A DNA stretch of 64,000 nucleotides from Chryseobacterium gallinarum (GCF_001021975.1 NZ_CP009928.1:1674001-1738000); one strand, 5' to 3'. Counted from the first letter of the stretch, positions 34,208-44,275 are shown. The notes: generated by a model not told the origin, from the letters alone. Made by a program: numbers and translations.

Positions 34208-36364
34208 TTAAAACCAGTGTCCTAAAATAACACTGAATATGCCTTTTTGATTGTTTTTAAGTGAGTGGCTGAAATTTACTTTAATCTGCCCGAAAGGAGA
34301 TTTGTATCCTGCCGTAATTCCAAGAGAGCTATAATTTACTTTAACTGCATCTTCAAATTTAATATCATTGGAAAGGTTTGCAAAGCTGAAATTCCCACTG
34401 ATGAAATAATTTTTATTGAATCTGAATTGAATATCATTAGAAGCGAGTATCACATTATTGGTATGTAGCTGTGCAAAATAAAATCCTCCGAAACTTTTGA
34501 AATTAATAATATTTTGCTCAAAGATTCCACCTAGTCTATACTGGTAATATTGAGGCAAATGTTCCCCGATTGTGATTCCTCCAAATAAATTAAGACGATA
34601 AGTAAATTGTTTTCCTAAAGGAATATTTACCCTAAGATCTGCCTTTACCTGGACGATTCTTTTATCTAGCTCAGACTTTAAAAGATCAATTACTTTTCCC
34701 TCAGCAGAAAAATAGACACCTTTTGTAGGGAATTCCTTATCATCCTGAGTATCGCTTTTTAAAAATATGTAGGGATTCAGAAAACGCCCGTATCGTATAT
34801 TTTCGCCGTTAATTTCCGCTCTGAAATAATCATGGCTTATACCACCACCAATTGCATACTTATCTTTCCAGACAGACTGTATATAAGCTTCATTTCTGGA
34901 CCATTCCCATTTGTCTATGACATTATTGTCTACGTTTTTCAGATCAAAACTCATTCCGGAAGAGTAAATACCGAACCCCGGTATATATCCGTTGTCAATA
35001 AAATAATTCAGATAATATCTGAGCCTGTCTCCAACAATAACATCTACGGAAAGGTTTGAATTTTTAAATAAAAGTCTCTTTGCAGAATAATTCAGAAGAA
35101 GCCCGGTTTTGAAAACTTCATCGTAATGTAACCCGAACTTTAAAAAATGACGGGTATCATCCTCGGTGACATATAGCTTTAGATAATTGGCGTCATTCTC
35201 CTGTACGATATCATAATTAATAAACCGGTAGTTATTCGTTGCAACAAGCTTATCAATCATTTTGTTGATGCTTCCATATGTCTGAAGGGAAGGGAGACGT
35301 AGCCCCATTTTACCTAAAGTATAGTTTTTACCATAGATCTTGCTTCCTTCTATAGAAATACTATCTATCTTATAAACATTGGAATATATGGGATTTACGC
35401 GTTGCCTGAGGCGATCAAATGAACGTTTAGGCAATTGATCAAGTATTTGGGTATATTTCAAACCTTCCACATAGCCGCTGTCCAGAATTTTTTTCTTATC
35501 GTCATAGCTTGTAGCAGACATCCCTTTCAGATTGGGTTTGATATTGATGTCTGTATACTTATATTGTTTTCTTGTATCCTTTTTTATCCCAAAATCAATA
35601 ACCTGGTTCAGGATGGCAATAATATTGTTTAAATCCTCTCTTTTTGAAAGATCCTGGTTCAGGTCCACTCCAATAACAATATCGATTCCTTTGTCCTTTA
35701 ATGGCTTTGACGGATAATTGACCGTCATAGCTCCATCAATATAAATACTGTCTCCGATTTTAACCGGATCCATTAATGATGGAAATGCAGAACTTGCCAT
35801 AATAGATTGTACAAGATCCCCTTTTTCAAAAATCTGCATATTCCCACTTTCCAGATTGGTAGCTACACAAAAAAAGGGAATCGGTAATTTGGAAAAATCT
35901 TCTATATTGGAAACATTTTTAAAAAGCTCTTTCAGTAAGTATACATTTCGCTGTCCGGTACTGATGGAAGAGGGAAGGGTTATCTTGCCATTCTTTAGCG
36001 GAATGGATAAAAGGTACTTATCTACGGATTTATTAAAAAAGCTGGCTTCCTGCCGGGATTTAGGATCCATAATCAGAGAATAAAAATCGGTATCCATAAC
36101 GATTTTTTCTATTTCTTTACCGGAATACCCTGAAGCGTATAGTCCACCTACAATGGCACCCATACTTGTTCCTCCGATATAATCTATTTTTACTCCTAAT
36201 GAGTCTAACACCTTAAGTACTCCGACATGAGAAAAACCTTTAGCTCCACCACCGGCAAGCGATAGCCCAATTCTAGGGTTTTTCGGGATCACTAAATTCT
36301 TTTTTACCTGGGAATGGATCAAAAGCAATTGGAATACGAAGAGAAGAGTCAGGAGTTTTCTCAT
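34208..36364 (-). CDS. Patatin-like phospholipase fused to a surface-antigen (BamA/TamA-type) barrel
   Basis: 718 residues with a signal peptide (about 1-18). The patatin domain covers about 28-290: oxyanion GGGAKGFSHVG near 38, nucleophile GGTSMGA near 65 (GxSxG), catalytic Asp in YIDGAM near 210. A POTRA-like segment follows (SISIESIEGSKIYGKN-like, about 330-400), then a C-terminal beta-barrel of about 300 residues ending in Phe, typical of outer-membrane insertion. It is related to PlpD-type type Vd phospholipases. It lies two bases from the murF-alr gene. Confidence 0.88.
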   Translation of the reverse strand: MRKLLTLLFVFQLLLIHSQVKKNLVIPKNPRIGLSLAGGGAKGFSHVGVLKVLDSLGVKIDYIGGTSMGAIVGGLYASGYSGKEIEKIVMDTDFYSLIMDPKSRQEASFFNKSVDKYLLSIPLKNGKITLPSSISTGQRNVYLLKELFKNVSNIEDFSKLPIPFFCVATNLESGNMQIFEKGDLVQSIMASSAFPSLMDPVKIGDSIYIDGAMTVNYPSKPLKDKGIDIVIGVDLNQDLSKREDLNNIIAILNQVIDFGIKKDTRKQYKYTDINIKPNLKGMSATSYDDKKKILDSGYVEGLKYTQILDQLPKRSFDRLRQRVNPIYSNVYKIDSISIEGSKIYGKNYTLGKMGLRLPSLQTYGSINKMIDKLVATNNYRFINYDIVQENDANYLKLYVTEDDTRHFLKFGLHYDEVFKTGLLLNYSAKRLLFKNSNLSVDVIVGDRLRYYLNYFIDNGYIPGFGIYSSGMSFDLKNVDNNVIDKWEWSRNEAYIQSVWKDKYAIGGGISHDYFRAEINGENIRYGRFLNPYIFLKSDTQDDKEFPTKGVYFSAEGKVIDLLKSELDKRIVQVKADLRVNIPLGKQFTYRLNLFGGITIGEHLPQYYQYRLGGIFEQNIINFKSFGGFYFAQLHTNNVILASNDIQFRFNKNYFISGNFSFANLSNDIKFEDAVKVNYSSLGITAGYKSPFGQIKVNFSHSLKNNQKGIFSVILGHWF

Positions 36365-36366
36365 AG

Positions 36367-38814
36367 TTAATCTTTTATATAAATCCGTTTCACCCGGGGT
36401 GAAATGGAGGTTAATACTTCATAGGTTATCGTTTTGCAGTAGCCTGCGAATTCTTTTAAACTTGGTTTTGCGTTAAAGACGGTAACAGTGTCACCCTCTT
36501 TTACATTAGGAATGTTTTCAATATTGATCATCATCATATCCATACAGATATTTCCAACAATAGGAGCAAGCATTTTATTAACGCCTAAGTTTCCTACCTG
36601 GTTTCCTATTAATCTTGGGATACCATCTGCATAGCCAACGGGAACGGTGGCAATTTTAGTAGGATGATCTGTTTTAAATTTTCTGCTGTATCCTACAGAT
36701 TCTCCGTTTTCAACCATAGATATCTGAGAAATTACGGTTTTAAAACTCACTACAGATTGTAATTGTTTCTGTACTTCGCCGTCAGGAGATTCTCCAAGCA
36801 TTCCGATACCGATTCTCACCATATCATATTGATGTGCGGTATAGCTGGTAATGCCTGATGAATTTAGAATATGACGGATAGGAGTGTAGCCCAGCTTTTC
36901 TATCAGATAAGTGGAGTTCTTTTCAAAAATGTCCAGCTGCTTAAAGGTAAATTCCTTTTCTTCAGGCATATCGGATGAAGATAAATGACTGAACAGGCTT
37001 TGTACTTTAAGATTTCTTCCACTTAAAGTTTCACTCAACAGATCTAATTCAAAATCTTTAAAACCAAGACGGTGCATTCCCGTTTCCAGTTTTATATGGA
37101 TAGGGTATTTTTTATCATACCCTGATTTCTGCACTGCTTCATAAAATAAATCCAATACCCTGAAACTATAGATTTCTGGCTCAAGGTTGTATTCAATAAT
37201 GGTCTGATAACTGTGCTGCTCAGGGTTCATTACTATAATAGGAGTGGTTATCCCTTTTTTACGAAGCTCAACACCTTCGTCAACATATGCTACTCCAAGA
37301 TAGTCGATATGATGATGCTGTAAAAACTCAGAGACTTCATAACTTCCTAATCCATACGCATTGGCTTTTACCATAGCCATCATCTTGGTTTCCGGCTTGA
37401 GCAATGATTTGTGATAATTGATATTGTGCAGAATGGCATTTAGATTAACTTCTAAAACGGTGTCATGCTTTCTGAGTTCAAGAATATCTTTCAGCCTTTC
37501 GATTTCGAATTTTCTTGCTCCTTTCAGAAGAATAATCTGGTTTTCTATTTCAGAAAGGTGTTTACTTTCAATGAGTTCTCTGGTATCAATAAAAGTATAG
37601 GTTTTAGATTTAAATAATTCACTAAATTTTGATATTTCATCACCGATCAGAAAAACAGAATCAAAATTTTGTTCATTCACCAGTTCAGAAACCTCTTCAT
37701 ACAATTCTCTGGAATTGGCACTCACTCCTACAATATCCGTTAAGACTAATGATTTCTTTGGTTTATTGTATTCATTCAGAAATTGCAGGGCAGTCTTGAG
37801 AGAATCAAGGTCAAGATTAAAAGAATCGTTAATAACAATATTATTCTTAATTCCTTCAATCGCTTCAAGCCTCATTTCAACGGCTTTTAAAAGGTTGATT
37901 TTTTCGACGATCTTTTTATTTTCGATATGTAACTCCTTTAAGACGGTAATAAGCGCCAGAGCATTGGTTAATGTAGCTTCGTCTCTCTGATGGGCCGGAA
38001 AACTGATTTCTTTACCAAAATATTGAACAATAATTTGCTCATCCCTGGAAATATTGTTTTTGATGAAAACCTGATTTTCTTTTTTAAGTCCGTAGGAAAT
38101 TAATTTTTTATCTGAATATAATTTTTTTATTTTTTGACATACCAGGAGGTTGTCTCCGTTATAAATAATGACTTCGGAATTTTTAAAGAGCCTGATCTTT
38201 TCATCCACAAGTTCCTCCTCCGAGGAAAAGTTGGCCGCATGGGCAGTTCCGATATGAGTTAATAAACCGATTTGCGGATGAAAAATATTTTCCAGTTTAT
38301 CCATCTCATCAGGCTGAGAGATTCCGACCTCAAAAATTCCAAGCTTATGGGTATTGTTGATTTGAAGCAGGGAAAGAGGCAGACCGATTTGTGAATTAAA
38401 ACTTTTGGGGCTTTTTACTGTTGGAAATTCATTCCACAGACATTGATAAAGCCATTCTTTTAAAATGGTTTTTCCATTACTTCCCGTAATTCCGATAGAT
38501 TGTAATTGGGCATTTTCAAAATGATATTTGGCTAATTTTTGAAGAAATTCTATGGAATTTTCAACAATGATCCATGTAATATTTTCGAATTGGGGATCAT
38601 AATGTTCGGAAATAATGATACTGATACCTCTGTGAATGGCAGCTTCAACAAATTTTTCACCGGAATTTTTATGGGTGTTGATAGCAATAAAAGCAGTATT
38701 TTTTGTGGAATAAATAATCCTGCTGTCGAAAGCTATATTTTTAATCGTTAAATTTTTATCACCCATTACCTGTGCGTTGGTGATTTCTGCAATATGTTGT
38801 ACGGTATAGTTCAT
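36367..38814 (-). CDS. MurF-Alr fusion: UDP-MurNAc-tripeptide:D-Ala-D-Ala ligase / alanine racemase
   Basis: 815 residues. The N-terminal about 440 residues are a Mur ligase (NTAFIAINTHKNSGEKF, then GITGSNGKTILKEWL ATP loop near 107, FEVGISQPDEMDKL near 156). The C-terminal about 370 residues are alanine racemase: PLP lysine in MMAMVKANAYGLGSYEV near 480, LNSSGITSY near 637, and catalytic Tyr in VGYADGIPRLIGNQ near 718. The fusion joins supply of D-Ala with its use in the cell-wall precursor and is characteristic of Bacteroidota. The stop is two bases before the patatin gene start. An imperfect TTTCACCCGGGGTGAAA repeat near its 3' end is not parS. Confidence 0.95.
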   Translation of the reverse strand: MNYTVQHIAEITNAQVMGDKNLTIKNIAFDSRIIYSTKNTAFIAINTHKNSGEKFVEAAIHRGISIIISEHYDPQFENITWIIVENSIEFLQKLAKYHFENAQLQSIGITGSNGKTILKEWLYQCLWNEFPTVKSPKSFNSQIGLPLSLLQINNTHKLGIFEVGISQPDEMDKLENIFHPQIGLLTHIGTAHAANFSSEEELVDEKIRLFKNSEVIIYNGDNLLVCQKIKKLYSDKKLISYGLKKENQVFIKNNISRDEQIIVQYFGKEISFPAHQRDEATLTNALALITVLKELHIENKKIVEKINLLKAVEMRLEAIEGIKNNIVINDSFNLDLDSLKTALQFLNEYNKPKKSLVLTDIVGVSANSRELYEEVSELVNEQNFDSVFLIGDEISKFSELFKSKTYTFIDTRELIESKHLSEIENQIILLKGARKFEIERLKDILELRKHDTVLEVNLNAILHNINYHKSLLKPETKMMAMVKANAYGLGSYEVSEFLQHHHIDYLGVAYVDEGVELRKKGITTPIIVMNPEQHSYQTIIEYNLEPEIYSFRVLDLFYEAVQKSGYDKKYPIHIKLETGMHRLGFKDFELDLLSETLSGRNLKVQSLFSHLSSSDMPEEKEFTFKQLDIFEKNSTYLIEKLGYTPIRHILNSSGITSYTAHQYDMVRIGIGMLGESPDGEVQKQLQSVVSFKTVISQISMVENGESVGYSRKFKTDHPTKIATVPVGYADGIPRLIGNQVGNLGVNKMLAPIVGNICMDMMMINIENIPNVKEGDTVTVFNAKPSLKEFAGYCKTITYEVLTSISPRVKRIYIKD

Positions 38815-38989
38815 TGGTACCCTTTCTCCTTATTTTAAGCGAAATTGCAAAACCGTAAAACTGTTAAGAAGTGACTTATTATAAGACAACTCTTTTTGAA
38901 ATTTTATGGCTGCTTTTCCCTTTCATTTTTATAGTAAATATAATGTTATGTTTTGTTACATTCAGCCTTTTTGCCGTTAGCTATTTTTG

Positions 38990-39577
38990 CTACTTCCTTT
39001 TCGAAAGCACTTCGTCAATAAAAACCCGGCGGCTTACAGCTTCATAGCTTTCCGTTTCACCCAATTCCACAAGATCATCTCCTTTTGAGGTTCTCATGGA
39101 ATAATTGGCGAGATTCCCTGTTCTCTTACAAATAGCATGCACTTTTGTAACATATTCTGCTGTAGCCATGAGATTGGGCATGGGACCGAACGGACGTCCT
39201 AAAAAATCCATGTCTAACCCTGCAACAACTACTCTTACGCCGCTATTGGCAAGCTGATTGGCAATATCAACAATGCTTTCATCAAAAAACTGTGCTTCAT
39301 CTATTCCTACCACATCACAATGGGAAGCCAGCAGGAGAATTTCATTGGGATTTTCTACTGCGGTACTGCGTATTTTATTCTGGTTATGGGAAACCACATC
39401 CTCTACAGAATACCGTGTATCCAGCTTTGGTTTGAAAATTTCCACATTTTGCCCCGCCATTTCTGCTCTTCTTAATCTCCGGATCAATTCTTCTGTTTTC
39501 CCCGAAAACATAGAGCCACAGATAACTTCCATCCAACCGCTTTGTTTGGAATGATTAATTGTATTTTCTAAAAACAT
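38990..39577 (-). CDS. tdk: Thymidine kinase
   Basis: 195 residues, type II (TK1-like). P-loop GSMFSGKTEEL at 21-31, catalytic Glu in VVGIDEAQFFDES near 90, and a lasso region with HAICKRTG near 150. It phosphorylates thymidine with ATP in the salvage pathway. The upstream start gives an MFLENTINHSKQSGWMEV opening; a shorter start at Met16 is possible. Divergent from the acidic repeat protein with only 61 bases between them, so their promoters must overlap. Confidence 0.93.
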   Translation of the reverse strand: MFLENTINHSKQSGWMEVICGSMFSGKTEELIRRLRRAEMAGQNVEIFKPKLDTRYSVEDVVSHNQNKIRSTAVENPNEILLLASHCDVVGIDEAQFFDESIVDIANQLANSGVRVVVAGLDMDFLGRPFGPMPNLMATAEYVTKVHAICKRTGNLANYSMRTSKGDDLVELGETESYEAVSRRVFIDEVLSKRK

Positions 39578-39638
39578 TTGTTAAATTAGCCGTATATTTT
39601 TAACATCAAAAGTAAGGAATTTTAATAAGAATCTTATT

Positions 39639-41084
39639 ATGCAAAATATCCAAGATTTAAAGGAAAAGATTTTTTTTGAAGCCAAGAATATCATTGATAA
39701 TCTGGACAAAATAAACAATGTAGACGAATTACTTTCCAGGCAAGATCTTGTGGATGAGCTTGCTAACAGGATTTCTTTTTTGAAACTGCTGGAAAAAAAT
39801 ATAGAATATTTCATAACTGAAGATTCTTTTCAGCATTTGGAAAACCATAATGTATCTTTTACTTCCACAGATACCGATCATCATGAAGTGACCGAAGAGG
39901 AAGCCATTTTTAATAATGAGCTAAACGAAATAGATGAGCATGAACATGAAAATTTCACAAATGAAATTGAAGAAGAAGAGGTTTTCAATCATCAACTGAA
40001 TGAAATTGTGGAAAACGAACTCCACGAAAATATTGTCAACTTCGTAGAAGAAAACCATGAGGAAAGCAACCAGCAAAAAAAGTCTTATCAGGAAACTACC
40101 GAGGAAGAAGCGATATTCAATAATCAGTTGAATGAGATTGATGAAAGCGAACGGGTTGTTCATTCAGGAGCAGTTTTCAGCTTTATAGATGAGGAAAAGA
40201 TTCTGGCTGACTCAACGCCTGATTCGGACGAAGATATCAATGAGGATATGTTTAATGAAAACGTAACCGAGGAAGAAGCAATATTCAATAATGAACTGAA
40301 TGAAATAGATGACGATGCGGCTGAATCGGAAGTAAAGGCAAAAGAGGAAACCATTCCTGAATCTAAACTTACTGAGACTATTCCAAGTATTTTTGATACT
40401 GAAATGCTGGAAGATGAAATCCTCATTGAAGAAAGTGAAGAGCAGTTTGTTACTGCCAATATCTCTATAGAGCAGGGAGAAATGGCTACTGAAACCTCCA
40501 ATGTAGACAATATCCTGAGCGAAATAAAGAATGATCATGCAACGGAAGAGGTAAAAGAAGAAAGCATTCTTGCCGAAGTGTATGACAGAAGAAAAATTAT
40601 AGAAATAGACAAACCTGTTCCGGAAGAAACAGATAAACATGCTTCTGATAAAAGTTTTGAAAACTTAGAAGAATATAATCAGGAGAAAAAAATAAAATTA
40701 GCCAATATCAAAGGACTGAAAATCGTTCAGAGTCTTTTTGATGATGATCATTTGGAAAGGAAAATTCCTGAAGAAAAACAAAATCCTTTAGCCAAAGAAG
40801 ACACAGGAAGTATTCTGAAAACTAATGTTCCTACCCAATACATGGAATCGGAAAAGCCGAAACCTGAATTTAAACTGGATCTGAATGACAGAATTGCCTT
40901 TTCAAAAATGTTGTTTGAAGGAAGCCAGGCTGACCTGAATGATACAGTGGCCCAGCTCAACCATTTTAAAACACTGGAGGAAGCCAAAGAGTATCTGAGT
41001 GATCTTTATTATGAAAGAAAATGGAATAAAGTGGATGAATATGCACAGAGACTTTGGATATTGGTAGAAAATAAATTCTTATAA
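39639..41084 (+). CDS. Very acidic protein with TEEEAIFNNELNEID repeats
   Basis: 481 residues, not recognised beyond its C-terminal domain. A helical N-terminal region (1-75) is followed by four degenerate copies of a 16-residue unit with consensus TEEEAIFNNELNEIDE, near residues 84, 110, 153 and 209. A long Glu/Asp-rich stretch follows to about 340. A compact C-terminal domain (about 405-481, LDLNDRIAFSKMLFEGSQADLNDTV onward) is a module I have seen at the ends of Bacteroidota proteins of unknown function. No signal peptide. It precedes rsmI by two bases and is probably co-transcribed with it. Function unknown. Confidence 0.75.
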   Translation: MQNIQDLKEKIFFEAKNIIDNLDKINNVDELLSRQDLVDELANRISFLKLLEKNIEYFITEDSFQHLENHNVSFTSTDTDHHEVTEEEAIFNNELNEIDEHEHENFTNEIEEEEVFNHQLNEIVENELHENIVNFVEENHEESNQQKKSYQETTEEEAIFNNQLNEIDESERVVHSGAVFSFIDEEKILADSTPDSDEDINEDMFNENVTEEEAIFNNELNEIDDDAAESEVKAKEETIPESKLTETIPSIFDTEMLEDEILIEESEEQFVTANISIEQGEMATETSNVDNILSEIKNDHATEEVKEESILAEVYDRRKIIEIDKPVPEETDKHASDKSFENLEEYNQEKKIKLANIKGLKIVQSLFDDDHLERKIPEEKQNPLAKEDTGSILKTNVPTQYMESEKPKPEFKLDLNDRIAFSKMLFEGSQADLNDTVAQLNHFKTLEEAKEYLSDLYYERKWNKVDEYAQRLWILVENKFL

Positions 41085-41086
41085 AT

Positions 41087-41761
41087 TTGAGCGGAATCCT
41101 TTATTTTGTTCCCACACCCGTAGGGAACCTTGAAGATATGACTTTCAGGGCAGTGAATGTCCTTAAAGAAGTAGACTATATTTTATGTGAAGATACCAGA
41201 ACTTCGGGAATACTTTTAAAACATTTTGAAATCTCCAAACCTTTGAAATCATATCATTTGCATAATGAACATCAGGCAACAGAGAAAGTAATCACAGACC
41301 TTAAAAACGGTCAGAATATCGCCATCATTACTGACGCCGGAACACCCGGAATTTCAGATCCGGGATACCTTTTGGCTAAAGCGGGAGCAGATCATAATAT
41401 TGAAATGATATGCCTTCCGGGAGCTACAGCCCTGATTCCGGCTTTGGTAGTTTCAGGACTGCCTAATAATGAGTTCCTGTTTGCCGGATTTTTACCCCAG
41501 AAAAAAGGGCGGCAAACCAGGCTGAAACAGCTTGCTGAAGAAAAAAAGACGATTGTTCTCTATGAAAGTCCTCATAAGATTAATACAACTTTGGAGCAGA
41601 TTAAAGAGTTCTTTGGAGAAGAAACAAAAGTGAGTCTAAGCAGGGAAATCTCTAAAAAATTTGAAGAAACTAAACGAGGGACTATCAATGAGTTAATTGA
41701 ATTCTCCAAGAGTAAAACTTTAAAAGGAGAAATTGTTCTTATTGTCAATAATTCTATTTAA
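41087..41761 (+). CDS. rsmI: 16S rRNA (cytidine(1402)-2'-O)-methyltransferase RsmI
   Basis: 224 residues, tetrapyrrole-methylase fold. FVPTPVGNLEDMTFRA at 7-22, CEDTRTSGILLKH near 35, TDAGTPGISDPGYLLAK near 80, and FLPQKKGRQTRL near 132 are the RsmI signatures. It methylates C1402 of 16S rRNA in the decoding centre. The start codon is TTG at 41087, two bases after the previous stop; no ATG lies near the conserved N-terminus. Second gene of a likely three-gene transcript. Confidence 0.95.
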   Translation: MSGILYFVPTPVGNLEDMTFRAVNVLKEVDYILCEDTRTSGILLKHFEISKPLKSYHLHNEHQATEKVITDLKNGQNIAIITDAGTPGISDPGYLLAKAGADHNIEMICLPGATALIPALVVSGLPNNEFLFAGFLPQKKGRQTRLKQLAEEKKTIVLYESPHKINTTLEQIKEFFGEETKVSLSREISKKFEETKRGTINELIEFSKSKTLKGEIVLIVNNSI

Positions 41762-41767
41762 TTATTC

Positions 41768-43282
41768 TTGAAAAAATTAGTATTTGTTTTGTGTTCTATA
41801 GTTTGTACAGCACAGACTAATCAATACACCAGGATTCTTTTATCCAAAAAAACAGGAAAGACAGTAACCTCATATTCTGAAGGATATGGTACAGTGTATG
41901 ATCCTGATTCAAAAAAAGGAAGTATTGTAGACTCTTTGGGGGCCATTACCTTTGAATCCCCTTATAAAGGAAGCATATCTCATATTTTCAAAAACAGGTT
42001 TATTTTAAAATCTGAAGATAATAACAAAGTAAAATCAGCAATTATTGATGAAAAAGGAAATGAGATTATTCCATTGGACAATCAGGATTTCGATACCCCC
42101 TGGCAGAGTGAAAAATGGATTATTGTTTCCAAAGAACGGAAGGAGGCTGTGTATGATTATAATGGAAAGGAAATTATTCCCTATTCAGAAAAAATAAGAC
42201 TTTCGGGGAAGGACAGGTTTTTTGTTTTGAAAGATAAAAAATGGCTGTTATATGATGATAAGGGTAAGCAGCTTAACGGGAGGGAATTTAAAGATGCCTA
42301 CAGTTTTGAAAACGGAAAAGCATTAATCATCAATGAAGAGGGGCAGAGTGAGATTATCGGGCTGAATGGGGAAACGCTGCATACATTTTCAAAAAAGGTT
42401 CAGGATATCAGTGCCTATCCATATCTGATTACTAAAAATAATGTGACCGGAAAGTATGGGCTGATTGATATACAGGGAAATACTTTAGCGGATGAAATCT
42501 TTAAAGATATTACCCCGGAATATTTTGGTAAAAAAGAGTATATCTACCTGACCAAAAATAATAAAACAACGGTTTTTAACAAAAAAGACCAAAAACTTTA
42601 TCCCAGCAGTTTTACCTATTTAAACCCTTTGCTGAATAATCTGTTCGCAGTGTATAATGAAAAGTCTAAAAAGACAGGAATTGTAGACCTGCAGGGAAGT
42701 ATAATTTTCCCTCAGGAATATGATTTTATTAAAGCATTTACAGTTTCAGGAAGGGAGTTTATTTATCTTAAAAAAGGAAGAGAAGAACAGCTTCTGGACA
42801 AGACACTCAAAAATATTATAGGTGAAGGAACTGAAATCCTTGGATTTTATCCGGATAATCTGGTCATAAAAAAAGAAAATACGTACTATACATTTTCAGT
42901 ATCCGACCAGTCTGTAATTGAATTAAAAAATATCCGGTACATTAAGAACCAGGACTTTGAATATTTTAATCCGCTTAACCTGTATTCAAAGCCTCTTGTA
43001 TGCAAAAACAGTGACAACCTTTTTGGGGTCCTGAATGGGAAAGGAATGGAAATTGTACCTTTTGTGTATGAAGATATTATTGCTTTTGAAAATTCTGAAA
43101 ACGAAATTGTTGTAAAAAAAGAGGGAAAGTATGGTGTTTCAAACTTCCAGAATGAACCATTGAGAGAGATTGTTTATGATAAGTATTTTTGGATGAAGGA
43201 AGTCTTGAGATTGGAAAAAGATAAAAAATCAGACTTCATTTATTTCACAAGATTTAGAGACAGATCAGAACAGCTTCAATAA
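41768..43282 (+). CDS. WG-repeat protein, exported
   Basis: 504 residues. The start codon is TTG at 41768, giving a signal peptide MKKLVFVLCSIVCTAQ. The rest is built from WG-type beta repeats with units such as GKEIIPYSEKI, GKYGLIDIQGNTLADE, TGIVDLQGSIIFPQEYD and LFGVLNGKGMEIVPFVYED. WG-repeat proteins are poorly understood and are often periplasmic or surface-located. It lies six bases after the rsmI stop, so the two probably share a transcript although a functional link is not obvious. Confidence 0.82.
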   Translation: MKKLVFVLCSIVCTAQTNQYTRILLSKKTGKTVTSYSEGYGTVYDPDSKKGSIVDSLGAITFESPYKGSISHIFKNRFILKSEDNNKVKSAIIDEKGNEIIPLDNQDFDTPWQSEKWIIVSKERKEAVYDYNGKEIIPYSEKIRLSGKDRFFVLKDKKWLLYDDKGKQLNGREFKDAYSFENGKALIINEEGQSEIIGLNGETLHTFSKKVQDISAYPYLITKNNVTGKYGLIDIQGNTLADEIFKDITPEYFGKKEYIYLTKNNKTTVFNKKDQKLYPSSFTYLNPLLNNLFAVYNEKSKKTGIVDLQGSIIFPQEYDFIKAFTVSGREFIYLKKGREEQLLDKTLKNIIGEGTEILGFYPDNLVIKKENTYYTFSVSDQSVIELKNIRYIKNQDFEYFNPLNLYSKPLVCKNSDNLFGVLNGKGMEIVPFVYEDIIAFENSENEIVVKKEGKYGVSNFQNEPLREIVYDKYFWMKEVLRLEKDKKSDFIYFTRFRDRSEQLQ

Positions 43283-43350
43283 AACAACAAAAAATAAATA
43301 AAATAATACAGTATTTTAATGATTTAAAGGTATTGAATGACAATTTATAA

Positions 43351-43358
43351 TATCTTTG
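43351..43358 (+). promoter_or_regulatory. Candidate -7 element of fabG
   Basis: TATCTTTG matches TAnnTTTG. A TTG at 43333-43335 is only 15 bases upstream, shorter than usual. It gives a leader of about 85 bases with a TCAGC/GCTGA hairpin near 43401-43419. Confidence 0.4.
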
Positions 43359-43449
43359 CAAACCGTTTAATTCTGAAAAGGAATTATGATACTAAGTAAG
43401 TCAGCTGTCACTGGCTGAATGAGTTATAAAAAAATAATCGTCAAGAGAT

Positions 43450-44193
43450 ATGAAATTATTAGAAGGAAAAGTAGCACTAATTACCGGAGCTACAAGAGGA
43501 ATCGGGAAGGGTATTGCTGAATTGTATGCTCAACAAGGGGCAAAAGTAGCATTTACTTATGCCGGTTCTGTAGACAAAGCTAAAGAATTAGAAGCAGCTT
43601 TAAGTTCTGTAACCCAAATCAAAGGATATCAGTCTGACGCATCAGATTATGATGCTGCTCAAAAATTGGTAGAAGAAGTAATGGCAGAGTTTGGACAGAT
43701 TGATATTCTGGTAAATAATGCAGGGATTACAAAAGATAATCTATTATTGAGAATGTCTAAAGAAGATTGGGATCAGGTGATTAAAGTAAACCTTGATTCA
43801 GTTTTCAACCTTACAAAAGCGGTGATCAAGCCGATGATGAAGGCAAGAGCAGGTTCTATCATTAATATGACTTCAGTAGTTGGTATACAGGGACATGCAG
43901 GACAAGCCAATTATGCCGCATCTAAAGCCGGTGTTATCGGATTTACAAAATCTGTAGCCTTAGAATTAGGATCCAGAAATATCAGATGTAATGCTATTGC
44001 TCCGGGATTTATTGAAACGGAAATGACTGCTGTTTTAGATGAAAAAATAGTTCAGGAATGGAGAGAAGGGATTCCGATGAAGAAAGGAGGAAAACCAGTT
44101 GACGTAGCCAATGCCTGCGTTTTCTTAGGAAGTGAAATGTCATCTTACATTACCGGACAGACGCTTAACGTAGACGGAGGAATGTTAACTTAA
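43450..44193 (+). CDS. fabG: 3-oxoacyl-[acyl-carrier-protein] reductase
   Basis: 247 residues, classical SDR of the FabG type. TGATRGIGKGIAE at 12-24, NNAGITKDNLLLRM near 89 (the FabG-specific form), SVVGIQGHAGQANYAASKAG near 140-159 with Ser/Tyr/Lys triad, and C-terminal SYITGQTLNVDGGM. It reduces 3-oxoacyl-ACP with NADPH in fatty-acid elongation. Single gene with a strong terminator. Confidence 0.95.
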   Translation: MKLLEGKVALITGATRGIGKGIAELYAQQGAKVAFTYAGSVDKAKELEAALSSVTQIKGYQSDASDYDAAQKLVEEVMAEFGQIDILVNNAGITKDNLLLRMSKEDWDQVIKVNLDSVFNLTKAVIKPMMKARAGSIINMTSVVGIQGHAGQANYAASKAGVIGFTKSVALELGSRNIRCNAIAPGFIETEMTAVLDEKIVQEWREGIPMKKGGKPVDVANACVFLGSEMSSYITGQTLNVDGGMLT

Positions 44194-44201
44194 AAATATA
44201 A

Positions 44202-44228
44202 AGAGGCCTTACAATTTGTAAGGCCTCT
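44202..44228. terminator. Terminator between fabG and guaC
   Basis: AGAGGCCTTAC (44202-44212), AATTT loop, GTAAGGCCTCT (44218-44228), then T-rich sequence. Convergent genes may both use it. Confidence 0.85.
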
Positions 44229-44275
44229 GTTATTATTTTCCGGAATCTGCTTTATCAGCAAAATCTTTGAGGGGA

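Noticed and set aside
36384..36404. GTTTCACCCGGGGTGAAAT as a third parS-like palindrome
   Set aside because: The central CACGTG is absent, and the bases encode the C-terminus of MurF-Alr (SPRVKR). It is probably chance symmetry.
40160..40640. Long minus-strand frames inside the acidic repeat gene
   Set aside because: GAA-rich coding read backwards gives Ser/Phe-rich frames without stops; typical artefact.
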